In this document: piece by piece, positions 23,270 to 28,853 of the stretch
How positions within the stretch are numbered: position 1 is the stretch's first letter
How the letters are laid out: each line of letters begins with the position of its first letter
Source of the DNA: SZAS-3 sp964386785
Lineage (GTDB): Bacteria > Chlamydiota > Chlamydiia > Chlamydiales > JAAKFR01
DNA length: 28,853 nt
Direction of reading: 5' to 3'
Assembly (NCBI GenBank): GCA_964386785.1
Contig: CAYLUD010000018.1
Location: 1 to 28,853 of the forward strand
The notes under the pieces: model-generated
Databases searched by the model: none
Told to the model about the DNA's origin: nothing
The model's input: only the letters and a program-made list of their open reading frames with translations
Made by a program: the position numbers and the translations under genes

Positions 23270-23925
23270 AACACAACATTCGGTTCTATTTGTTGTGCAG
23301 CAACAATTTTTTCTACAATCAGGTCACAATCATCTGTCATCGTCCAGAGATTCAAATCATCTGCATGGATAAATTGTTCGCGTAACGGCGCTTCTTTCAT
23401 CCATTGGATGAGTCCTGTCCAAAAATCGATTCCTACAAGAAAGATAGGCACCGGTTTCGCTTTCTTTGTTTGAATGAGGGTCAATACTTCAAAGAGCTCA
23501 TCCAATGTACCGACTCCTCCAGGCAGAAAAATAAATGCCTGTGAATACTTTAAAAAAAGTACTTTTCTAACAAAAAAATAACGAAGACAAAGACGATATT
23601 TTCGATCAACAAAAGGATTATATTCTGCCTCAAACGGCAGATCTACACCGACCCCACAAGAGACACCACCAGCACGGTGAGCCCCTTGATTTGCAGCCTC
23701 CATCATTCCTGGACCGCCTCCAGTGATTGTGGCAAATCCTTTGTTTGATAATGCATAGGTGAGTTTCTCTGCAATCGAGTAATAAGGGTGGGTAGCAGGT
23801 GCGCGAGCAGATCCAAAAACAGTTACGGCAGGACCGATGTCTGCCATGGTTTCAAATCCATCGACAAATTCTGCGATAATACGGAAAATTTTCCAAGAAT
23901 CAAATAGGGTTTGACGTTGACTCAT
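23266..23925 (-). CDS. LOG-family (TIGR00730-type) nucleotide 5'-monophosphate nucleosidase-like protein
   Basis: The 219-residue protein belongs to the Rossmann-fold LOG / 'lysine decarboxylase-like' group, whose characterised members cleave cytokinin riboside or other nucleoside 5'-monophosphates. VTVFGSARAPATHPYYSIAE opens the fold, followed by ATITGGGPGMMEAANQGAHRAGG and the signature FLPGGVGTLDELFEVLTL. It has GGAG eight bases before the ATG. It is transcribed away from ubiA with only 26 bases between them, and converges on aroDE. The real substrate is unknown; the name lysine decarboxylase found in many databases is not supported by the family biochemistry. Confidence 0.88.
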   Translation of the reverse strand: MSQRQTLFDSWKIFRIIAEFVDGFETMADIGPAVTVFGSARAPATHPYYSIAEKLTYALSNKGFATITGGGPGMMEAANQGAHRAGGVSCGVGVDLPFEAEYNPFVDRKYRLCLRYFFVRKVLFLKYSQAFIFLPGGVGTLDELFEVLTLIQTKKAKPVPIFLVGIDFWTGLIQWMKEAPLREQFIHADDLNLWTMTDDCDLIVEKIVAAQQIEPNVVF

Positions 23926-23951
23926 TACGGCTTACTCCTATAGTCTACACT

Positions 23952-24860
23952 ATGATTAAAATGCAAATTCAAATCCGATCCCTACGCCATTTTTTTACTC
24001 TTTTCTGCGAAGTCACCCGCATAGAATTTAGTTTGTTTGGACTACCCTTCCTATTGGCTGGATGTTTGCTTCCTTTTCGCGGGATCTCTCCACTCACCTA
24101 CGTATCCTGGAAATGGGCCCTTGTCCTACCAGCATTTCTAGCTGCACGGTCAGCAGGGATGCTCTTTAATCAATGGACAGATGCTGCATGGGATGGGCTC
24201 AATCCTCGCACCCAAGGGAGAGCGATTCCTTCGGGGCGTCTATCTCCTGAACCTGTCAGAATCTTGGCGTGGCTTTTTCTTCTACTATTTCTTGCTCTCT
24301 GCTTTTTGATTCATCCCCTCTGTGGTGTGTTAGGGATCGTTGCTGCCATATTGATTGCACTCTATGCCTACTCCAAACGATTCAGTTGGGGGTGTCATTT
24401 TGTGTTGGGAGCTATCCACGCCTTAGGTCCCATCATGGCTGCGGTAGCCGTATCCGGAAAATGGGTCCCCTCATCCGTCTGGATTGGTCTTACAGCTGCC
24501 TGGTTAATTGCTAGTAATGACATGTTGTATGCGGTACAAGATGAAGCTTTTGACCGAGCTCATCGGTTGCACTCCGCTCCCGCAAGGTGGGGCCTTGAAC
24601 CTACTCTTCGCGTTGCGAAGATCTTATCTTTTCTCGCGACTCTCAGTTTACTCGGGCTTGCTGTGTCAGGAACTCTGCATCCTATATTTTTTGCTGCCCC
24701 TCCTATTTTTGCACTGCAATCTTTAGACTTTCATCAAAAAATGCGCCAATACCTATTGAATCCTCAGTTTTTACCTCAAGTGCCGGTCTTATTCAAGCGA
24801 GCCAATATTACTTCGGGTACGACAATTTTCTTTTTTGTGTTGCTGGGGATGTTACTATGA
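23952..24860 (+). CDS. UbiA-family prenyltransferase, probable MqnP of futalosine menaquinone synthesis
   Basis: Integral membrane prenyltransferase, 302 residues with roughly eight or nine hydrophobic segments. The first Asp-rich motif is FNQWTDAAWDGLNPRTQGRA (N-x3-D-x3-D), the second is LYAVQDEAFDRAHR. Annotated ubiA in Chlamydia, but these organisms use menaquinone through futalosine, so the likely acceptor is dihydroxynaphthoate (MqnP). Two close ATGs (23952, 23961) are possible starts. Its end overlaps the ubiX gene by four bases (ATGA), the same order as in Chlamydia. Confidence 0.88.
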   Translation: MIKMQIQIRSLRHFFTLFCEVTRIEFSLFGLPFLLAGCLLPFRGISPLTYVSWKWALVLPAFLAARSAGMLFNQWTDAAWDGLNPRTQGRAIPSGRLSPEPVRILAWLFLLLFLALCFLIHPLCGVLGIVAAILIALYAYSKRFSWGCHFVLGAIHALGPIMAAVAVSGKWVPSSVWIGLTAAWLIASNDMLYAVQDEAFDRAHRLHSAPARWGLEPTLRVAKILSFLATLSLLGLAVSGTLHPIFFAAPPIFALQSLDFHQKMRQYLLNPQFLPQVPVLFKRANITSGTTIFFFVLLGMLL

Positions 24861-25561
24861 GACTGGTTGTTGGCATTTCTGGAGCATCGGGCATCATCTT
24901 AGCTCAACGCTTTCTTGAAGCCTGTCCTCACCCCATGGATGTCATCATTAGCCCAGGAGCTTTGCATACGGCTCAGCTCGAGATAGGTCTTGACCGTAGA
25001 ACGCCACAATCCTTTCTTTCTCGCCTTTCTAGTGAAGCAAGAGAACGGATCACGCTACACCCAATTGGTAATTTAGGAGCTACCATTGCGAGTGGATCCT
25101 ATCCTACCCGTGGCATGGTGATTCTACCCTGTAGTATGGCGACAGTTGCTGCCATTTCTATCGGACTAGGGGATAATTTGTTACGGCGAGCAGCGGATGT
25201 GACGTTAAAAGAACAGCGGCGCTTGGTTCTTGTGCCTAGAGAAACCCCCCTTTCCGCTATTCATTTGGAAAATTTACTCAAGCTATCTCGATTAGGAGTC
25301 TGCATCGTGCCCCCAGTACCCGCATGGTATCAACACCCCTCTTCTGTTGTGGATATAGAAAATGGGATTGTAGGTAGAGTGTTAGATGCTCTGGAAATAC
25401 CCCACCAGCTGTATGCCCCCTGGAAAGGTTCTTTCCCCATGTCAGAAATAGCTACTGAACCCAGTCCTCATGCAGCACGCACTATTTCAAGCCTATCGCA
25501 ACAAGCTCCTACACCTGATCGCCTGATATCCGTAAGGCAAGGATGTCAGACCCTATTATGA
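24857..25561 (+). CDS. ubiX: UbiX-family flavin prenyltransferase (probable MqnM)
   Basis: Makes prenylated FMN, the cofactor of UbiD-type decarboxylases; in the futalosine route the UbiX-like protein is called MqnM. RLVVGISGASGIILAQRFL is the FMN site, and LPCSMATVAAISIGLGDNLL plus RRAADVTLKEQRRLVLVPRE and TPLSAIHLENLLKLSRLG are strict family motifs. After VLDALEIPHQLYAPW at about 186-190 the protein continues with a Ser/Pro/Thr-rich tail of ~45 residues not needed by the fold (E. coli UbiX has about 190 residues). The partner UbiD/MqnL gene is not in the window. Overlaps ubiA (ATGA) and, tail to tail, the yitT-family gene by six bases. Confidence 0.92.
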   Translation: MRLVVGISGASGIILAQRFLEACPHPMDVIISPGALHTAQLEIGLDRRTPQSFLSRLSSEARERITLHPIGNLGATIASGSYPTRGMVILPCSMATVAAISIGLGDNLLRRAADVTLKEQRRLVLVPRETPLSAIHLENLLKLSRLGVCIVPPVPAWYQHPSSVVDIENGIVGRVLDALEIPHQLYAPWKGSFPMSEIATEPSPHAARTISSLSQQAPTPDRLISVRQGCQTLL

Positions 25562-26467
25562 CGACTCGCTCTTAAATCTCTCTGGTAGTGTTCCATGAAT
25601 GACTTCATGCAAGTTCTCAATAGCTACAAAGGCTGTAGGATCTTCTCGATGTATGAGTTCTTTCAGTTCGGCTAGTTGAAGACGTTCTACTACAATGTAT
25701 AGGATTTCCCGTGTATCCCCGGTATAGCCTCCCCGCCCGTACATCACAGTGAGTCCCAATCCTAATTCTTTCATGAGTAAGTTCGCAAGATGTTGCGGAT
25801 TACTCGAAATCAGCATGACAGATTTTGTTTCTTCAAATCCTACGATTACAGCATCCATTACTTTGGTCGCAACAACATACATCATCAAAGAAAGAAATGC
25901 TGTATGCCAATTTTGATAGACAAATCCAGCAATGCCAAAGATAAAAATATTAGCAAACAGAATTACCTGTCCTACAGAAAATCCCCGTTTCCGATGAATC
26001 AAAATTCCTAAAATTTCTGTTCCATCTGTGGAGGCTCCATTCCGAATAATCAATCCGGCTCCTATGCCCAGGATAAAACCGCCTAAAACAATGACTTCTA
26101 ATTCACTACCTAAAAAAACAAAAGGCTCTAATGAGAACCATTCGGGCACCCAGTAAAACAAAGCCATAAATAACGCAAAAAAGACGACAGCCGTAAACAT
26201 CTGAATTACAAAATGTCTGCCGATTTGACGATAGGCAAGAATAACAAATGGAAGGTTACACAACACGAAAAAATAGGGAAGAAAGGACTTCTTGGTCAAA
26301 TAGGCTAACATGATGGAAATACCGACAATTCCACCATCAATCAATTTATTCGGAATTAAAATAACCTCAATACTTAGCGCTCCAAGAAAACAGCCTAAAA
26401 CAATCCAAAACAAGGTTTTAAGATAGTATTTTCCGAATTGATACGAACCAGGATGGCTATAGGCCAT
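25556..26467 (-). CDS. YitT-family membrane protein with C-terminal DUF2179
   Basis: A 303-residue membrane protein. Five or six hydrophobic segments occupy about 15-205 (TLFWIVLGCFLGALSIEVIL, IVGISIMLAYL, FFALFMALFYWV, VIVLGGFILGIGAGLIIRNGA, VILFANIFIFGIAGFVY); the family hallmarks GGIVGISIML and RNGASTDGTEILG are clear. From about 218 a soluble DUF2179 domain follows (VMLISSNPQHLANLLMKELG, GLTVMYGRGGYTGDTREILY). Function unknown in the family, transport has been proposed. Chlamydia has a homologue (yqfU) next to ubiX. Convergent with ubiX, six-base overlap. Confidence 0.9.
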   Translation of the reverse strand: MAYSHPGSYQFGKYYLKTLFWIVLGCFLGALSIEVILIPNKLIDGGIVGISIMLAYLTKKSFLPYFFVLCNLPFVILAYRQIGRHFVIQMFTAVVFFALFMALFYWVPEWFSLEPFVFLGSELEVIVLGGFILGIGAGLIIRNGASTDGTEILGILIHRKRGFSVGQVILFANIFIFGIAGFVYQNWHTAFLSLMMYVVATKVMDAVIVGFEETKSVMLISSNPQHLANLLMKELGLGLTVMYGRGGYTGDTREILYIVVERLQLAELKELIHREDPTAFVAIENLHEVIHGTLPERFKSESS

Positions 26468-26537
26468 AAATCCCCCACATGTTCATCAGTTAAGGGCTAA
26501 AGATTACACTTTGCCTATGTGGAGAAGTGTACGCACA

Positions 26538-26554
26538 TTGCGAGATACTCGCAA
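26538..26554. repeat. Perfect seven-pair palindrome upstream of the yitT-family gene
   Basis: TTGCGAG-ata-CTCGCAA lies between tRNA-Asp and the yitT-family gene, about 70 bases before that gene's ATG. On the plus strand tttgatcttt follows, but no plus-strand gene ends here. It may be an operator for the yitT-family gene or an RNA hairpin in its leader. Confidence 0.35.
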
Positions 26555-26596
26555 TTTGATCTTTAAAATTGAATCTCTTTGAGATTGGAACGACTC

Positions 26597-26605
26597 AAAA
26601 AAAAA
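26597..26605 (-). terminator. T-run directly after tRNA-Asp
   Basis: Nine consecutive T residues on the minus strand follow the tRNA-Asp discriminator base, and no CCA is encoded. The tRNA acceptor helix just before could act as the hairpin, so this is likely the end of the surE - tRNA-Val - tRNA-Asp transcript. Confidence 0.45.
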
Positions 26606-26679
26606 CGCGGGAGACGGGGCTCGAACCCGCAACTTCCGCCGTGACAGGGCGGTGCTCTAACCAATTGAACTACTCCCGC
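26606..26679 (-). tRNA. tRNA-Asp (anticodon GTC)
   Basis: The minus strand reads GCGGGAGTAGTTCAATTGGT onward: acceptor GCGGGAG pairing with CTCCCGC, discriminator G as usual for tRNA-Asp, D-arm TAGAGC, anticodon stem around CCTGTCACGG with GTC, and T-arm GCGGGTTCGAGCCCCGT. 74 bases without encoded CCA. It lies 24 bases after tRNA-Val and may be cut from a shared precursor. Confidence 0.95.
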
Positions 26680-26703
26680 ATCTCCACAATGTGGAAAATG
26701 TGA

Positions 26704-26775
26704 TGGGCGCAACAGGGATTGAACCTATGACCCCCTGTGTGTAAGACAGGTGCTCTGCCGCTGAGCTATACGCCC
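26704..26775 (-). tRNA. tRNA-Val (anticodon TAC)
   Basis: Minus strand GGGCGTATAGCTCAGCGGCA onward: acceptor GGGCGTA pairs with TGCGCCC (one G-U), anticodon loop CTTACAC with TAC between the stems CCTGT and ACAGG, T-loop GGTTCAATCC, discriminator A. 72 bases, no encoded CCA. It lies 33 bases after the surE stop and before tRNA-Asp. Confidence 0.95.
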
Positions 26776-26808
26776 GAAATGAGAGCAGAGTATAGAAAAG
26801 GGGTTATT

Positions 26809-27591
26809 TTACCGCAATGCGAGATTGCAAAAATCTTCAAAATGATTCTGCTGAGAGAGAGCACTCTCGTGAGTCAGGTCATTCACATATATAGGAACCG
26901 CAGCAACATATCCCTTGCGCATCCAGGCAACATCCCCTTCTTCATCATCATGTTCTTCTGGCATCCCGCCTAAAAAATAGGTGGGGCCACTGCGTGTATG
27001 GAGATGTAAGCAAGGAGATTCCACCCACCGACCTTTGCCCTGTTTTGTCCAGCGAATACCTTGTATATCGGGCACATCAGGCACATTAACGTTCACAATT
27101 ACCCCTGGAGGTAATCTATGAGCGAGCAAGTACTGCACTATGGGTACAATATATTCCTTAGCTGCATGAAAATTAGGGGAGCTATTATTTTCGCATGAAA
27201 ATGCTACCCCTGGGATTCCTCGAAAAGAGGCTTCTATTGTAGCCCCCACGGTACCGGAATGCAACACATTGCGACCCGCATTAGAACCCGCATTAATTCC
27301 AGAAACAACTAAATCGGGTCGTTGTTGTAAAATGACGCGTTCTCCAAGTTTCACACAATCCGCTGGAGTGCCATCGACTGCCCACGCTGCAGTCTGATCA
27401 GGCCAATCTACGGGTTGAATATGAATAGGACGATCACATGTAATGCTTGCTCCCGCACCAGATCGTTCAGAGCTTGGAGCGACTAAGACTAACTCCCATA
27501 AGGAAGTTGCATGTAGGGCCTCCCAAAGAGCTCGAATGCCAGGAGCGTGGATTCCATCATCATTACTAATTAGAAGTAAGGGCTTGTTCAT
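26809..27591 (-). CDS. surE: 5'/3'-nucleotidase SurE
   Basis: Metal-dependent nucleotidase acting on nucleoside monophosphates, often linked to stress survival. The 260-residue protein begins LLLISNDDGIHAPGIRALWEAL with the two metal-binding Asp residues, and has APSSERSGAGASITCDRPI, VDGTPADCVKLG, and the metal site VVSGINAGSNAGRNVLHSGT. Length is normal. It is next to ttcA in the same direction (23 bases) and is followed by two tRNA genes. In Chlamydia surE, ubiA and ubiX are neighbours, here separated by the tRNAs and the inverted yitT-family gene. Confidence 0.96.
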   Translation of the reverse strand: MNKPLLLISNDDGIHAPGIRALWEALHATSLWELVLVAPSSERSGAGASITCDRPIHIQPVDWPDQTAAWAVDGTPADCVKLGERVILQQRPDLVVSGINAGSNAGRNVLHSGTVGATIEASFRGIPGVAFSCENNSSPNFHAAKEYIVPIVQYLLAHRLPPGVIVNVNVPDVPDIQGIRWTKQGKGRWVESPCLHLHTRSGPTYFLGGMPEEHDDEEGDVAWMRKGYVAAVPIYVNDLTHESALSQQNHFEDFCNLALR

Positions 27592-27614
27592 ACCAAGCAG
27601 TCTAACAAAACTGC

Positions 27615-28313
27615 TTAGGGTTGCCTAGCTTTTTCAGAACCATACAAAAGACTGGCATGGGAAAGATTTTCTCGCACATGTGGAAACAGAGTTTCGATAT
27701 CTCCAATCAAGTCTGCTACCTTTTTACGCATGGATTGTGCTCCAATGGGACATTGACAGGTAATTCGAGAAAAGCCCTGCTCTTGTGCATAGGTGCGAAT
27801 TGTCGTTTCGGGAACCAGGATCAAAGGACGAATCAGCGTCATTTGGTAATGCACCATATGCAATTTCGGCAAATTACCTGCAAACTCACCTTTGTGAAGG
27901 AGATTCATAAGCAGAGTTTGAATATTATCATCGCGATGATGACCCAAAGCCAGAGTATGGATCCCTCTTTCCTTGGCAGCCTCGAACAATAAATTACGGC
28001 GTACTCGTGAGCAAGGATAACAAGAAAGTTTTTCTTCGGTCAAGGGAGACTCTCTGACGATAAGAGGCACTTCGAGACCTTCGCAAATTGTATGGAGATA
28101 AGGCAGATCTACTCCTGCACCGCAAGAAAAAACACCTTGAATATGAATGGCGACTAAATCCAGTTTAGGAAAACCTCGGCCTGAGATATGACGAAGCAAA
28201 TGGAGAAGGGTTAGGCTATCCTTACCACCAGACAAGGCGATCGCGATACGACCATCTTCTGGAATCAATCCATACTCCAATATGGCTTTGCGCATTTTTT
28301 TTTCTATTTCCAT
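27615..28313 (-). CDS. ttcA: TtcA-family PP-loop tRNA thiolase
   Basis: ATP-dependent sulfur-transfer enzyme; TtcA makes 2-thiocytidine at tRNA position 32 with an iron-sulfur cluster. The PP-loop is IAIALSGGKDSLTLLHLLRH at about 23-42. The cluster/persulfide cysteines lie in KLSCYPCSRVRRNLLFEAAK (C-x2-C) and ITCQCPIGAQSMR downstream, and LALGHHRDDNIQTLLMNLLH is the typical TtcA central motif. At 232 residues it is shorter than E. coli TtcA (about 310), trimmed mainly at the ends. AGGAAG lies eight bases before the ATG. Divergent from the SEC-C gene. Confidence 0.85.
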   Translation of the reverse strand: MEIEKKMRKAILEYGLIPEDGRIAIALSGGKDSLTLLHLLRHISGRGFPKLDLVAIHIQGVFSCGAGVDLPYLHTICEGLEVPLIVRESPLTEEKLSCYPCSRVRRNLLFEAAKERGIHTLALGHHRDDNIQTLLMNLLHKGEFAGNLPKLHMVHYQMTLIRPLILVPETTIRTYAQEQGFSRITCQCPIGAQSMRKKVADLIGDIETLFPHVRENLSHASLLYGSEKARQP

Positions 28314-28397
28314 TCTTAACTTCCTAAAATAGATTACTAGACAGGAGATTGATCATGCGGTAAAGTAGGGTACCTGAAACTCGATTTGGGAGGCAAG

Positions 28398-28748
28398 ATG
28401 ACAAAGAAGGCCGGGCGGAATGACCCTTGTCCTTGTGGATCTGGAAAAAAATACAAGCAGTGCTGCTTATTGCAGCCAGAAGAACCAAAAAAAATATATA
28501 CAGCAGATGGCAAACGCAAGTTTAAAGCACGGGTGTTAGAATCTGGAGGTCTTCCTATGTCTCCTAATTCCCTGCCCGAAGAGCAGCGTCCTGTACGATT
28601 TTTGCATGCAGAACATGATTACCGCGTAGCGAATCCTGCTCCTCTTCCTTCTTCATCAGAACCTGCGATCCAACCTACTATTGCGGAGCCTACAGAATCT
28701 CCAGGAAAAGATTTTCATCCCACTTCTGAAGATTTCCGTCTTGAGTAA
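28398..28748 (+). CDS. SEC-C motif small protein
   Basis: A 116-residue protein whose first ~25 residues are a zinc-binding SEC-C motif: GRNDPCPCGSGKKYKQCC, with Cys11, 13, 22 and 23, the same module as the SecA C-terminus where it binds SecB and zinc. The rest is low in structure, rich in Pro, Glu and Ser (LPSSSEPAIQPTIAEPTESP), without recognisable domains. The ATG at 28398 has GGGAGG five bases upstream; a TTG at 28386 is in frame but overlaps that site. Function unknown, perhaps ribosome- or Sec-associated. Followed after 34 bases by tRNA-Thr. Confidence 0.85.
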   Translation: MTKKAGRNDPCPCGSGKKYKQCCLLQPEEPKKIYTADGKRKFKARVLESGGLPMSPNSLPEEQRPVRFLHAEHDYRVANPAPLPSSSEPAIQPTIAEPTESPGKDFHPTSEDFRLE

Positions 28749-28782
28749 AAGTATGGTTTTTTGTTAGGGTTTCTCTTTCTTC

Positions 28783-28853
28783 GCTGGAGTAGCTCAACTG
28801 GCAGAGCATCCGACTTGTAATCGGACGGTTGAGGGTTCAAGTCCTTTCTCCAG
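28783..28853 (+). tRNA. tRNA-Thr (anticodon TGT), truncated at window edge
   Basis: Reads GCTGGAGTAGCTCAACTGGC onward with anticodon loop ACTTGTAATC flanked by CCGA and TCGG, T-arm GAGGGTTCAAGTCCTTT, and 3' acceptor CTCCAG. The final acceptor base and the discriminator lie beyond the window. In many bacteria tRNA-Thr(TGT) precedes tuf, so an EF-Tu gene may follow (inference). Confidence 0.93.

Noticed and set aside
23266..23925. Lysine decarboxylase
   Set aside because: The PGGxGTxxE signature marks LOG-type nucleotide nucleosidases; lysine decarboxylase is a historical misname.
1..28853. CRISPR arrays, insertion sequences, prophage, toxin-antitoxin or defence genes
   Set aside because: No regularly spaced repeats, transposase, integrase or phage genes seen; content is housekeeping metabolism.

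Overview
The window reads as chromosomal DNA of a chlamydia from outside the family Chlamydiaceae (an environmental, Parachlamydia/Waddlia/Simkania-like lineage). Several gene blocks match Chlamydia order as I remember it: mutY - RluA-type synthase - fabI - HAD hydrolase; DnaQ-like exonuclease - mqnD - mqnB - accA; dipeptidase - sua5; kdsB - pyrG - ruvX - zwf - pgl; surE - ubiA - ubiX - yitT family. Menaquinone genes are of the futalosine type, shikimate enzymes are fused (AroDE), and FabI is of the plant/chlamydial type. Glucokinase, aconitase, a family 9 glycosyltransferase, CsrA and a FliO-like protein go beyond what I recall of Chlamydiaceae, hence the environmental placement. Base composition is moderate (47% GC in a 60-base sample of mutY), except for the first ~180 bases (about 62%).

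Layout. 1-272: start of a family 4 glycosyltransferase gene that runs into GC-rich DNA coding for an Ig/cadherin-like repeat in another frame, probably a chimeric contig tip or else a transfer junction. 253-2351 (minus): mutY and a GT9 glycosyltransferase. 2422-4158 (plus): pseudouridine synthase and fabI. 4180-5992 (minus): HAD phosphatase, a FolB/FolX-type aldolase and a FolM-like reductase, tightly packed. 6009-9190 (plus): FliO-like membrane protein, a 50-residue lipoprotein, csrA, exonuclease, mqnD, mqnB. 9107-15612 (minus): exported hypothetical, sua5, aconitase, dipeptidase, glucokinase, accA. 15773-23269 (plus): kdsB, pyrG, ruvX, zwf, opcA, pgl, aroDE. 23266-23925 (minus): LOG-family protein. 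23952-25561 (plus): ubiA/mqnP and ubiX/mqnM. 25556-28313 (minus): ttcA, surE, tRNA-Val, tRNA-Asp, yitT-family. 28398-28853 (plus): SEC-C protein and a tRNA-Thr cut by the window edge.

How the genes work together. Glucokinase, Zwf, OpcA and Pgl form a glucose-to-6-phosphogluconate route; aconitase is part of a citrate-side TCA cycle; AroDE feeds chorismate, from which MqnD, MqnB, the UbiA-like and the UbiX-like proteins make menaquinone. KdsB and the two glycosyltransferases serve lipopolysaccharide; AccA and FabI serve fatty acid synthesis. MutY, RluA-type synthase, Sua5 and TtcA act in DNA repair and RNA modification.

Most genes are ordinary housekeeping genes. The parts that deserve a second look are the contig-tip junction, the FliO-like / lipoprotein / csrA run, the FolX-FolM-like pair, OpcA in a chlamydia, and several start-proximal promoters and hairpins.
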